Of a stretch of 64,000 bases of DNA, positions 1 to 9,139 are shown one piece after another. The stretch comes from an uncultured Oscillospiraceae bacterium (GTDB lineage: Bacteria > Bacillota > Clostridia > Oscillospirales > Oscillospiraceae). Numbering within the stretch: the stretch's first letter is position 1; the number at the start of each line of letters is the position of its first letter. The stretch lies in NCBI GenBank assembly GCA_934591815.1, contig CAKTPV010000005.1:1-64000 (forward strand). Direction: 5' to 3'. A program made the translations under genes and the position numbers. A model generated the notes under the pieces. It saw only the letters and a list, made by a program, of their open reading frames with translations. It was not told the origin of the DNA and ran no database searches.

Positions 1-29
1 AATCTCTCAGCCGCCCGATTATCGGACAT
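1..29 (-). CDS. 5' end of an unknown gene (partial, runs off left edge)
   Basis: An ATG at 29-27 on the minus strand opens a frame (MSDNRAAER) that leaves the window after nine codons. A promoter (126-154) and a GC-rich leader precede it, so some gene or leader RNA is transcribed leftward here. An AAGGAGG lies at 45-51, but its 15-nt spacing to the ATG is long, so the start is uncertain. Nothing can be said about function. Confidence 0.3.
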
Positions 30-125
30 ACTCCCCGGAAGTTACCTCCTTGCGGAGCAATCTCCCGGTTCATCGCATTGCAAACGCTCCCGGGTGTGTT
101 GTCCCCGTTACGCGCGTACCCGTAT
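30..125 (-). other. GC-rich structured 5' leader of the left-edge gene
   Basis: About 95 nt lie between the minus-strand promoter and the possible start codon. The leader can form hairpins, including a GCTCC-gcaa-GGAGG stem that would hide the Shine-Dalgarno-like AAGGAGG at 45-51. The 3' part reads GGGGAGTAT and GGCTGAGAG, which loosely resemble riboswitch consensus pieces, but the sequence ends before a class could be assigned. Confidence 0.3.
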
Positions 126-154
126 ATAATAAAGGAAAAATCCCCTTGTGTCAA
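126..154 (-). promoter_or_regulatory. Sigma-A promoter embedded in the upstream terminator
   Basis: On the minus strand TTGACA (plus 149-154), a 17-bp spacer and TATTAT (plus 126-131) form a near-consensus promoter firing leftward. Its -35 lies in the loop and 3' arm of the terminator at 136-164. Confidence 0.65.
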
Positions 155-164
155 GGGGATTTTT
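136..164 (-). terminator. Terminator of the serpin gene
   Basis: A 12-bp stem AAAAATCCCCTT/AAGGGGATTTTT with a 5-nt loop and T tracts on both strands lies downstream of the serpin stop codon. It could work in both directions. Confidence 0.8.
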
Positions 165-294
165 CTATTTTGTTCACAAAATTTTTCGTTGGTTTTTGTG
201 CCTTTTGCCGACGACTCTGCATCGCGTAAACCGCTCCCGTGCCGCGCCGGTGCTCACACCGCCGCAACGCTCCTTGCCTCCGCTTGCCGGGACG

Positions 295-1659
295 CTATTC
301 CAGCGTATTCACTGTACCCACAAACAGCGGCACATTGCTGTTGTCGAAGATCACGAACAGGAACGGTCTGTCTAACTCCATCTCCACGGTGGGCGGCATC
401 TCCATCATGGCACTTTCGGCGGTCACGATCTCCGTATACGCCGCGGCCTCCACGCCGTCCTCGTCGATCTTCACCCGCGCCGCCTGCATGACGCTGTCCA
501 CCACCGCGCCGTTGTCGGTCAGCGGGGTGAAATCCGCCTTTGTCCCGTCAAAAGCGTCCGTGACGCCCAGTGCCTGCAACGCCTCGTTCAGCCCCGTGGA
601 GGACTTCACATCGAACTTGGGCACCGACCACACCAGCTCTGCGGCGTTGTAGTCCCCCGTCAGCTCTGTCAGGAACCCCTGCCGCTGCAAAAGGCTCTCC
701 GGCGTCACGCCCTCATCCGGCAGCACGAACACCATGCGGCCATAGCGCAGATACCGGGGCGCGGCGGTGTAGCCCTCCCCCTTCTGATAGCTGCCGCTCT
801 CCGTCCGGTGCATGAAGTCCGTCTCCTGCTCCGTGCCGCCGGCAGCGGTGAACACGTCCTTCCCCGTCCGGCTTTCCTCGAACGCATCCCGCCAGCTGGA
901 TTTATAATATATGGTATTGTACAGCCGCAGCAGGTCGTCCACCGCCGTCCGGATGCTCCCCGTCTCCTCGGACAGCAGTCCGCCGGTGTTCTGGTTCAGC
1001 CATCCGGCGATAGTCTTGTCCGCCTCCGCCGTGCCCATGGGCACCCGGTAGGTGGACGCATAATACCAGTCCTTCAGCGCGTCCACCGCCTCCTGCTTCA
1101 CCTCGGCGTTCTCCCGCAGGAACGCGCCGTTGGCAAGGCGGCACATCGACCTTCCGTCGTCCATGTACGTGCCCAGCCACAGCTCCTTGAGCCGCTGCCG
1201 CAGCGACGCACCGTCCGCCTCGCCCAGCAGCTCCATCACCTGCTGCCGCGTCTCCCCTGCCGTCATCTCCGTCAGCATCGCCAACGCCGCGTACAGGCTC
1301 ACCGGCGAGTACACCCGGTTCTCCCCGTCGGCGAAGATCTTACCCACCGTCCTGTCCGCAAAGCCCCGCACCGCGCCGCTGTCTATCTCCGCATCCAGCT
1401 TGCCCAGCTTCCGCAGTGCCTCCGTGTATTCGGTGTACGCGGCTTCATAGGCGTCCCAGCCCTCCTCACCGTCGTCCATGTAGTCCTCAAACTGCGGCTC
1501 CGCCGGATACACGGGATACTCCGCCTCCGCCACTATGTACTTCGCCAGCTCCATCGCCGGCTCCGGTCTCTCGGACCGACCGCCCTCCTCTACCTTGCCG
1601 CAGCCGGCAAGCATCGCGCCCGTCAGCACCGCGCACATGACCGCTTTCAGTCGTTTCAT
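295..1659 (-). CDS. Secreted serpin (serine protease inhibitor) lipoprotein
   Basis: A 454-residue serpin with a lipoprotein signal; the lipobox LAGC puts the acylated cysteine at residue 20, so it is probably anchored outside the membrane. An Asp/Glu-rich linker precedes the serpin fold. Near the C-terminus the reactive-centre hinge reads DGVEAAAYT, close to the EGTEAAAAT consensus of inhibitory serpins, and the fold closes with RPFLFVIFD and VPLFVGTV. Counting from the hinge glycine as P15, P1 falls at or next to Ser-Ala, suggesting elastase-like targets (inference). AAGGAGGT precedes the ATG. It lies downstream of cysS but is separated from it by a terminator. Gut bacterial serpins are thought to counter host or microbial proteases. 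Confidence 0.93.
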   Translation of the reverse strand: MKRLKAVMCAVLTGAMLAGCGKVEEGGRSERPEPAMELAKYIVAEAEYPVYPAEPQFEDYMDDGEEGWDAYEAAYTEYTEALRKLGKLDAEIDSGAVRGFADRTVGKIFADGENRVYSPVSLYAALAMLTEMTAGETRQQVMELLGEADGASLRQRLKELWLGTYMDDGRSMCRLANGAFLRENAEVKQEAVDALKDWYYASTYRVPMGTAEADKTIAGWLNQNTGGLLSEETGSIRTAVDDLLRLYNTIYYKSSWRDAFEESRTGKDVFTAAGGTEQETDFMHRTESGSYQKGEGYTAAPRYLRYGRMVFVLPDEGVTPESLLQRQGFLTELTGDYNAAELVWSVPKFDVKSSTGLNEALQALGVTDAFDGTKADFTPLTDNGAVVDSVMQAARVKIDEDGVEAAAYTEIVTAESAMMEMPPTVEMELDRPFLFVIFDNSNVPLFVGTVNTLE

Positions 1660-1726
1660 GGAAAATACCTCCTTTTCTTCCTTCTATTCCTTTGGACGCA
1701 CGCCGCCGCCCCTTTGTTCCCCCGCG

Positions 1727-1756
1727 AAAAAAGACCGCCCGCAGGCGGTCTTTTTT
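1727..1756 (-). terminator. cysS terminator
   Basis: Inverted repeat AAAAAAGACCGCC/GGCGGTCTTTTTT with a 4-nt loop immediately follows the cysS stop codon. Confidence 0.88.
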
Positions 1757-1757
1757 A

Positions 1758-3203
1758 TCAGATGCGCTTCCACTTGGCACCGTGGGGGATGTCGGTGACC
1801 TCGATGCCCTTGGCCTTCAGCTCGTCGCGGATGCGGTCGGCCTCGGCGAAGTTCTTGGCCTTCTTGGCGTCGGCGCGGGCGCGGATCAGCGCTTCCACCT
1901 CGCCGTCCGTCTCGCCGGACTCGCTGATGACGGTGAATTCGCCGGCAACGGGGGCGGCGGTCTGCTTGGCGCGGAGGGCGGCGGCCTTTTCCAGCAGCTT
2001 CAGTCCCAGCACGGCGTCGAAGCTGTCCAGCAGCGCCAGCTTGGTCTTGTCGTTGGTCTTTGCCTTCAGCACATCGTACAGCACAGTAACGGCCATGGAG
2101 GTGTTCAGGTCGTTGTCCATGGCGGCGGTGAACTTGGCCTTGTACTCGTCGAAGGCGGCCTGCTCCACCTCGCCCCCGTCCTTCAACGCGGCGATGCGGG
2201 TGAGCAGCTTGTTGTACGCCACGGTGGCATTGTCCAGATTCTCCCATGTGAACACCAGACTCTTGCGGTAGTGGCTCTGAAGGCAGAAGAAACGGTAGGC
2301 CAGCGGGTCGTAGCCCTTCTCCTCCAACAGGGAGACGGTGAGAAACTCACCCTTGGACTTGGACATCTTGCCGTGGTCGGTGTTCAGGTGCGCCACGTGG
2401 CACCAGTGAGGACACCAAGGGTGACCCAGATAACTCTCAGACTGGGCGATCTCGTTGGTGTGGTGGGGGAAAGCGTTGTCCACGCCGCCGCAGTGCAGGT
2501 CGAGGTACTCGCCGTTGTACTTCATGGAGATGCCGGAGCACTCAATATGCCAGCCGGGATAGCCCACGCCCCACGGGGAGTCCCATTTCAGGGCCTGATC
2601 CTCGAACTTGGACTTGGTGAACCACAGCACAAAGTCGTTGCGGTTGCGCTTGTTGGTATCCTCCTCCACGCCCTCGCGGACGCCCACCGCCAGATCCTCC
2701 TCGTTGTGGTCGTTAAAGATATAGTACCGCTCCAGCTTGGAGGTGTCGAAGTACACGTTGCCGCCGGCCACATAGGCATAGCCCTTCTCCAGCAGGCGGG
2801 AGATGATCTTGATATAGTCGTCGATGAGGCCGGTGGCAGGCTGCACCACGTCGGGGCGCTTGATGTTCAGCTTCTGACAGTCGGAGAAGAATGCATCGGT
2901 GTAGTACTGGGCGATCTCCATGACGGTCTTATGCTCGCGCCGAGCGCCCTTGAGCATTTTATCCTCGCCCTCGTCGGCGTCGGAGGTCAGGTGTCCCACG
3001 TCGGTGATATTCATGACGCGGTTCACATCGTACCCGGCGTAGCGCAGGTACTTCTCCAGCACGTCCTCCATGATGTAGGAGCGCAGGTTGCCGATGTGGG
3101 CGAAGTGGTACACCGTGGGGCCGCAGGTGTACATCTCCACATGGCCGGGGGTGTGGGTCTTGAACTCCTCCTTTTTGTGGGTAGCGGAATTATACAGATA
3201 CAT
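1758..3203 (-). CDS. cysS: Cysteinyl-tRNA synthetase
   Basis: A 481-residue class I synthetase that charges tRNA-Cys with cysteine in the cytoplasm. It shows the zinc-ligand region YTCGPTVY (Cys27), HIGN at 36-39, the WHIECSG segment and the KMSKS loop (GKMSKSKGEF). The start is set at the ATG at 3203, which has AGGAGG about 7 nt upstream. Longer in-frame extension would run into the T-box leader. Length is normal for the family. It is expressed from its own promoter through a cysteine T-box and ends at its own terminator. Confidence 0.97.
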   Translation of the reverse strand: MYLYNSATHKKEEFKTHTPGHVEMYTCGPTVYHFAHIGNLRSYIMEDVLEKYLRYAGYDVNRVMNITDVGHLTSDADEGEDKMLKGARREHKTVMEIAQYYTDAFFSDCQKLNIKRPDVVQPATGLIDDYIKIISRLLEKGYAYVAGGNVYFDTSKLERYYIFNDHNEEDLAVGVREGVEEDTNKRNRNDFVLWFTKSKFEDQALKWDSPWGVGYPGWHIECSGISMKYNGEYLDLHCGGVDNAFPHHTNEIAQSESYLGHPWCPHWCHVAHLNTDHGKMSKSKGEFLTVSLLEEKGYDPLAYRFFCLQSHYRKSLVFTWENLDNATVAYNKLLTRIAALKDGGEVEQAAFDEYKAKFTAAMDNDLNTSMAVTVLYDVLKAKTNDKTKLALLDSFDAVLGLKLLEKAAALRAKQTAAPVAGEFTVISESGETDGEVEALIRARADAKKAKNFAEADRIRDELKAKGIEVTDIPHGAKWKRI

Positions 3204-3239
3204 GATAAGCCTCCTATGATCTACAATATTATAATATGT

Positions 3240-3462
3240 GTAAAAAAGAACGCCTCCCATGCCCGCAGGCATGAGAGGCGAATAGATACTTCGCGGTTCC
3301 ACTCTCGTTTATCACTCAGGTGCGGCCCATGACGCAGGCCATGCGGAGGGCATCCACAGCCCTCGCGCTCCCGGACGCACTTTCTGTCCGCAGCGGGTGA
3401 GCGGGCTTGCAGCCGACGGCCCCCTCTCTCTTGCCCCGTGGGATGGACATACTCTTTCCGAT
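3240..3462 (-). promoter_or_regulatory. T-box leader of cysS (cysteine specifier)
   Basis: Reading the minus strand, the leader opens with GGAAAGAGTATG, typical of the T-box Stem I base, continues through a Stem I-like distal region, and carries TGC (plus 3377-3379) where the specifier is expected, which fits tRNA-Cys. The T-box core AGAGTGGAACCGCG lies at about 3292-3305. It is followed by a terminator, a long CGCCTCTCATGCC/GGCATGGGAGGCG hairpin with a T run, at 3242-3280. Uncharged tRNA-Cys should favour the antiterminator and cysS expression. Confidence 0.9.
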
Positions 3463-3486
3463 CAACGCGCTATTCGGTTGGGTCTT

Positions 3487-3515
3487 ATGGTAGCAGGATT
3501 TTCCGCAGGTGTCAA
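3487..3515 (-). promoter_or_regulatory. Promoter of the T-box/cysS transcript
   Basis: TTGACA (plus 3510-3515), a 17-bp spacer and TACCAT (plus 3487-3492). It sits just beyond the pgsA stop codon. Confidence 0.75.
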
Positions 3516-3516
3516 G

Positions 3517-4041
3517 TTATTTGATGCTCTTGAACACGTCGGCGTTCTTGGCAAAATACTCGATGCCGGAATAGACGGTGGTCACCAGGATCACGCCCTG
3601 GCACACATAGTTGAGCCACTGAGGAATGCCGAACAGGATGAGGCAGATGCACACCATGGTGCTGGCGGTCTTGATCTTGCCCGACCAGCCGGCAGCGATG
3701 ACGCGGCCCTTCTCCACCGCCACAAGGCGCATACCGGACACGGCGAACTCCCGCAGCAGCACGATGGCCAGCACCCACGCGGCGAAGGTACCCTCCTCCA
3801 CGAACCAGCACAGCGCCGCCATCACAAGGCACTTGTCCGCCAGCGGGTCCATGAATTTACCGAAATCGGAGACCTGGTTATAGTGGCGGGCGATGTAGCC
3901 GTCCAGCAGGTCGGTGAGACAGGCGACGATGTAGATGCCCAGCGCCACATAGCGGCAGCCGGGGAAGCCCCAGTACAGCACCACCAGAAAAGCGGGGATC
4001 ATCAGCACCCGCAGGATCGTCAGTTTGTTCGCGGTCGTCAT
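3517..4041 (-). CDS. pgsA: CDP-diacylglycerol-glycerol-3-phosphate 3-phosphatidyltransferase
   Basis: A 174-residue membrane enzyme making phosphatidylglycerol phosphate from CDP-diacylglycerol and glycerol-3-phosphate, the committed step to phosphatidylglycerol. The CDP-alcohol phosphotransferase signature is complete: D44, D47-G48, A51-R52, G61, D65 and D69. Hydrophobic segments flank it at about 8-26 and 30-45 and fill the C-terminal half. It is the last gene of the DUF1385-prmC-recA-recX-rimO run. The order rimO-pgsA is common in Clostridia and Bacilli. The ribosome site is weak (AAAGG). Confidence 0.94.
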   Translation of the reverse strand: MTTANKLTILRVLMIPAFLVVLYWGFPGCRYVALGIYIVACLTDLLDGYIARHYNQVSDFGKFMDPLADKCLVMAALCWFVEEGTFAAWVLAIVLLREFAVSGMRLVAVEKGRVIAAGWSGKIKTASTMVCICLILFGIPQWLNYVCQGVILVTTVYSGIEYFAKNADVFKSIK

Positions 4042-4112
4042 GATATGTATCAGCCTTTCGTTTTGATCTCTGCGCTATTGTACCACGGACAGCGGCAAAT
4101 GGAAAGTATTTT

Positions 4113-5429
4113 TTACTCTGCCAGCTCGCCGGTCAGCTCGCCGTCCATCGCGCCGGTGATGCGCACCGGCACGAACTGCCCCGCCTCCACCTCGTGGTCG
4201 GCGGTGAAGTAGATGCGCCCGTCGATGTCGGGGCTCTCCGCATAGCTGCGGCCCACGAACATCATGGCCTGGTTGTCAAATCCGTCGCACAGCACCTCCG
4301 TCACGCCGCCCATGCGGCTGTCGTTGAAGTCGTCCATGATGCGGGACTGCACGTCCACAATAAGATCGGCGCGGCGCTCCGCCTCGTCGGTGTCCACCCG
4401 CTCCATCTTGGCGGCAGGGGTCCCCTCCTCCGGGGAGTAGGGGAACACGCCCGCCCGCTCGATGCGCACCTCCTGCAAGAATTCGCACAGCTCCTCGAAG
4501 GCGGCCTCGTCCTCGTAGGGCAGACCGGCGATGAGGCTGGTGCGCAGCACCAGTCCGGGGATGCGCGCCCGCAGCTTGCGGAACAGCGTCAGCAGCTCCG
4601 CCTTGTCGCCCCGGCGGTTCATGGCCTTGAGCACCTTGTCGTTGCAGTGCTGGATGGGGATGTCCAGATAGGGCAGCACCTTCTCCTCATCGGCGATGGT
4701 GTCGATCAGCTCGTCGGTGAACTCGTCGGGGTACAGGTAGTGCAGGCGGATCCAGTGGAAATCCAGCTTGCACAGCTCCCGGAGCAGCGCCGCCAGCTTC
4801 CGCTCGCCATACAGGTCGATGCCATAGCGGGTAATGTCCTGGGCGATGACGATGCACTCCTGCACGCCGGCATCCGCCAGCTTCCTGGCCTCGGCCAGCA
4901 CGTCCTCCATACGGCGGCTGCGGTAGCGCCCCCGGAGGGACGGGATGATGCAGTAGGCGCAGTGGTTATCGCAGCCCTCGGCGATACGCAGATAAGCGTA
5001 ATGCTTGGGGGTGGTCAGCACCCGGTCGAACTCGTCGATCTTGCCGTGGATGCTGGCAAAGCGGCAGGGGTGACCGCCGCCCATCAGCTCCTCCAGCGCC
5101 GCCACGATCTCGCCGTAGCTGCCGGTACCCATGATGCCGTCCACCTCCGGCAGCTCCGTCAAAATCTCCTGCTGGTAGCGTTGGGTGAGGCAGCCGGTGA
5201 CCAGAATCTTCCGCACCTGCCCCTCCGCCTTCAGCTGCGCCGCGGCAAGGATGGTGTCGATGGCCTCCTCCTTGGCGCTGTCGATAAAGCCGCAGGTGTT
5301 GATGACCACCACGTCCGCCCCGGCAGGCTCCTCCAGCAGGATATGCCCGGCGTCGCGGCACAGCGCCATCATCTGCTCGGTGTTCACCAGATTCTTGGCA
5401 CAGCCAAGGGAAATAAAGGATACTTTCAC
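4113..5429 (-). CDS. rimO: Ribosomal protein S12 methylthiotransferase
   Basis: A 438-residue radical-SAM enzyme that adds a methylthio group to an aspartate of ribosomal protein S12. The N-terminal domain has the three cluster cysteines C10, C46 and C80. The radical SAM triad is C153, C157 and C160 (GCDNHCAYC), and a TRAM domain closes the protein. The start is placed at GTG 5429, giving the family N-terminus VKVSFISLGCAKN, with GAGGTG about 7 nt upstream. An earlier ATG at 5501 would overlap recX by 62 bp and lacks a ribosome site. The ribosome site lies in the recX-rimO junction, so the two genes are probably translated from one message. Confidence 0.95.
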   Translation of the reverse strand: MKVSFISLGCAKNLVNTEQMMALCRDAGHILLEEPAGADVVVINTCGFIDSAKEEAIDTILAAAQLKAEGQVRKILVTGCLTQRYQQEILTELPEVDGIMGTGSYGEIVAALEELMGGGHPCRFASIHGKIDEFDRVLTTPKHYAYLRIAEGCDNHCAYCIIPSLRGRYRSRRMEDVLAEARKLADAGVQECIVIAQDITRYGIDLYGERKLAALLRELCKLDFHWIRLHYLYPDEFTDELIDTIADEEKVLPYLDIPIQHCNDKVLKAMNRRGDKAELLTLFRKLRARIPGLVLRTSLIAGLPYEDEAAFEELCEFLQEVRIERAGVFPYSPEEGTPAAKMERVDTDEAERRADLIVDVQSRIMDDFNDSRMGGVTEVLCDGFDNQAMMFVGRSYAESPDIDGRIYFTADHEVEAGQFVPVRITGAMDGELTGELAE

Positions 5430-5439
5430 GTTCGTCACC

Positions 5440-6059
5440 TCATGTTTCGTCGATCTCTTGCCCCAGCTCGTTGAGGGCGGGGCGGATATCCTGCCAGCCA
5501 AAGCCCCGGCGTTGAAGGGCGGCAGCCAGACGGCGGCTGTCCTCCGGGGTCAGCGGGCGGCCCCGCAGCTTGGTGCGGAGGAATTTGCGGATGGCCTCCT
5601 CCGGCGGCGGCAGCTGCTCCAGCGCCTCGTCCCACAGCTCCTTGGGTACGCCCCGGCGGTGCAGCTCCTGCCGGACGCGGGCGGCGCCGTAGCCCATGCC
5701 GCCGTAGTGCCGGACGATGACGCCGGCATAGGCGGCGTCATCCACCGCCCCCAGCTCCTCCAGCCAGTCCGCCGTGTCGGCGGCATCCTCCGGCGAGGTG
5801 CCCTTCTTCGTCAGGCGGCTGGTCAGCTCCTTTTTGGAGAGCATCCGACCGGCGGCCATATTGGCACCCCGGCGCTTGGTGTCGCTGCGGCGAGCCGCCG
5901 CCTCCAGCGCCGCCAGTGTCTCCGGCGTCAGGTCGAGGCCCTGATATAAGCCAAATTGCAGAAGCTCCGCACCGGTGATCCGGAGGATGTTGCCATCCTC
6001 CAGATGCACCAGCACGCGCTCCTGCTTACGTTTGGAATTTTCCAGTCGTTCGATGCGCA

Positions 6060-6060
<1 letters not shown>
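5440..6060 (-). CDS. recX: Regulatory protein RecX
   Basis: A 206-residue RecX-family protein that modulates RecA filaments. The C-terminal half carries the helical three-domain pattern (LTSRLTKKG, GYGAARVRQELHRRGV, LRRRGFGWQDI-like repeats). The start MRIERLENSK at 6060 overlaps the recA stop codon in TGATG, so translation is probably coupled. Position directly after recA supports the call. Confidence 0.92.
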
Positions 6061-7166
<1,106 letters not shown>

Positions 7167-7232
7167 TGTTCCGTCCTCCTCCGTTGTGATACCTTGATAG
7201 TATGGGAATCGCTGTCCCGAAAGCAGGACAGT

Positions 7233-8099
7233 TCAGATCTCCGTGTGCAGAATACCCCAGACCACCCGGGGGATGTCGTTGAGGTCGGGGATCACCTCGA
7301 TGTCGCCGAAGCCCACAGCGCGCATGATCCGCAGCACGTCGTCGGCCTGGCCGATACCCACCTCGAAGTAGAGCCGCCCGCCGGGGCGCAGCGCCTCCCG
7401 CCAATGTTCGCAGATGGCGCGGTAGAAGTCCAGTCCGTCCGCGCCGCCCTTCAGCGCCAGATGGGGCTCATAGTCCCGCACCGAGGCGTCCAGTCCCGCA
7501 ATGTCTCCATCGGGGATGTAGGGCGGGTTAGACACGATGCAATCAAACTCCCCCAGCCGGGCAGGCGCCTTCTCCAGCGCGTTGAGCTGCATGGACACCA
7601 CCTGACCGGACAGACCGGTGCGGCGGATGTTCTGGCGGCAGACGCGCAGCGCCCCCTCGTCCAGCTCACCCAGCACCACATGGCTGCCGGGGACGTGCTT
7701 CGCCACGGCAAGGCCGATGCAGCCGGAGCCGGCGCACAGGTCCAGCACCCGGGGGCTCTCCGCCTCCCGCAGGCCCTCAATAACGGCGGCAGCCAGCACC
7801 TCCGTGTCCGGACGGGGGATGAGCACCCGCTCCGAGATATCCAGCGGCAAGCCGTAGAACTCCCACTCGCCGATCAAATACGCCACCGGCTCGCCGGCCA
7901 GATGGCGCTCCACCAGCGCGCGGGTCTGCCGCTCCACCGTGTCGGGTACATAGAGCCGGCTGTCCCGGCTCAGCTCCTCCCGGCTCTTACCGGCGGCGCA
8001 GCACACCAGCTCCCGCGCCTCCAATGTGGCGGCGGGCAGCCCCGCCTTATGGAGCTGTTGGCGGATATCTAAATACAAGTTGTTATATGTGATCGCCAT
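7233..8099 (-). CDS. prmC: Release factor glutamine methyltransferase
   Basis: A 288-residue SAM-dependent enzyme that methylates the GGQ glutamine of peptide chain release factors. It has the PrmC helical N-domain, IPRPDTE at 94-100, the SAM-binding DLCAGSGCIGL at 120-130 and the catalytic NPPY at 191-194. DUF1385 lies 21 nt upstream and recA follows 66 nt downstream. In related bacteria prmC often sits next to a DUF1385 gene and prfA; prfA is not here. Confidence 0.95.
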   Translation of the reverse strand: MAITYNNLYLDIRQQLHKAGLPAATLEARELVCCAAGKSREELSRDSRLYVPDTVERQTRALVERHLAGEPVAYLIGEWEFYGLPLDISERVLIPRPDTEVLAAAVIEGLREAESPRVLDLCAGSGCIGLAVAKHVPGSHVVLGELDEGALRVCRQNIRRTGLSGQVVSMQLNALEKAPARLGEFDCIVSNPPYIPDGDIAGLDASVRDYEPHLALKGGADGLDFYRAICEHWREALRPGGRLYFEVGIGQADDVLRIMRAVGFGDIEVIPDLNDIPRVVWGILHTEI

Positions 8100-8120
8100 A
8101 ATACGTTCCGTATTTCCTTT

Positions 8121-9068
8121 TTACCACTGATCTTTCCCTTTTTCGGCAGGGATCACCAGCTTCATCGCCTCGATGGCCACCTCGATCATGGCGTCATCCG
8201 GCTCGTTTGTGGTAAAGTTCTGCATCCACATACCGGGTGCGGAGAGGATGCGGGTCACCACGTTGTCGTGGGCGCCCACGAAGCGGTTGAACTCATAGGT
8301 CACGCCCACCACGGGGATGAGCAGCAGCAGCTTGACGCCGATGCGCACCCAGATGTTCTGCCAGTCGATGTAGGGAAACACGATGCTGGACACCAGGATC
8401 GACACGATGATGACCACGAACAGGAAGCTGGTGCCGCAGCGGGGATGGTGCTTGGGCTGGGGGCGGACGTTCTCCACCGTCAGGGGCAGCCCCGCCTCAT
8501 AGCAGAAGATGGTCTTATGCTCCGCGCCGTGGTAGCAGAACACCCGGTGCACGTCCTTCTGCTTGGAGCAGAGGATGAGGTAGGTCAGGAAGACCAGCAC
8601 CTTCACCACGCCCTCGATGATGTTGTGGACAGCGGCGCTCTGTGCGTGGAACAGTCCGGCAATGAAGGTTGGCAGCAGCATGAACAGCACCAGCGTCAGC
8701 CCCAGACTGAGGATGACGGAAAACGCCACGATCAGCGATTGCAGCTTTTCCGCCGGGATGTGCTTTTCCAGCCACTGGTCAAATTTGCTGGGCTTTGCAT
8801 CCTCGTCATCAGGAAAATAATCCGCCGAGAACATCAGTGCCTTCACGCCGGTGATCATGGAGCTGATGAATGTTACGGCGCCCCGCAGGATGGGGATACC
8901 CAGAATGGGATACCGGTCCTTGATGAACTTCCGCTCCGTCACCTTGGTGACCAGCCCTTCCGGAGAGCGGACCACGATGGCGTCCTTCTCCGGGCCGCGC
9001 ATGAGAATACCTTCGATCAGTGCCTGTCCGCCGATGGTGGTGCGAAAGGCGCCCTGTTTCTTTTCCAT
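8121..9068 (-). CDS. DUF1385 (YqhQ-like) membrane protein
   Basis: A 315-residue polytopic protein of the DUF1385 family, function unknown. The N-terminus reads TTIGGQALIEGILMRGP, followed by membrane segments around residues 100-130 and 145-165, a conserved FCYHGAEHKTIFCYE block and a further PRCGTSFLF segment with two hydrophobic stretches. The His and Cys residues of these blocks could bind metal (inference). It is the first gene of the operon leading to recA, with its own promoter at 9096-9124. Confidence 0.88.
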   Translation of the reverse strand: MEKKQGAFRTTIGGQALIEGILMRGPEKDAIVVRSPEGLVTKVTERKFIKDRYPILGIPILRGAVTFISSMITGVKALMFSADYFPDDEDAKPSKFDQWLEKHIPAEKLQSLIVAFSVILSLGLTLVLFMLLPTFIAGLFHAQSAAVHNIIEGVVKVLVFLTYLILCSKQKDVHRVFCYHGAEHKTIFCYEAGLPLTVENVRPQPKHHPRCGTSFLFVVIIVSILVSSIVFPYIDWQNIWVRIGVKLLLLIPVVGVTYEFNRFVGAHDNVVTRILSAPGMWMQNFTTNEPDDAMIEVAIEAMKLVIPAEKGKDQW

Positions 9069-9095
9069 ATGCCTGTTTGATCCTTTCTGAAGGCA

Positions 9096-9124
9096 AGCAT
9101 ATCACAGCTTGCCGAAAAATGCAA
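9096..9124 (-). promoter_or_regulatory. Promoter of the DUF1385-prmC-recA-recX-rimO-pgsA operon
   Basis: TTGCAT (plus 9119-9124), a 17-bp spacer and TATGCT (plus 9096-9101) on the minus strand, 28 bp before the DUF1385 start. The -35 overlaps the LexA-like box at 9121-9134. Confidence 0.7.
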
Positions 9125-9134
9125 CACTTGTTCT
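9121..9134 (-). promoter_or_regulatory. LexA/DinR-like SOS box
   Basis: The minus strand reads AGAACAAGTGTTGC, matching 12 of 14 positions of the Gram-positive SOS box CGAACRNRYGTTYC. It overlaps the -35 element, where a repressor would block transcription. The recA gene is the third gene downstream. Confidence 0.55.
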
Positions 9135-9139
9135 ATTTT

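Noticed and set aside
1..40. TPP- or manganese-riboswitch-like pieces (GGGGAGTA, GGCTGAGAG) on the minus strand
   Set aside because: The remaining conserved parts lie outside the window or are missing; a simple coding start explains the same bases.
1692..3332. Long open frame of 546 codons on the plus strand opposite cysS
   Set aside because: It is antisense to an unmistakable cysS, rich in Leu/His/Val/Gly as expected from GC-biased reverse reading, and lacks a ribosome site. Similar antisense frames opposite argS, era/ybeY, NhaC genes and others were left out for the same reason.
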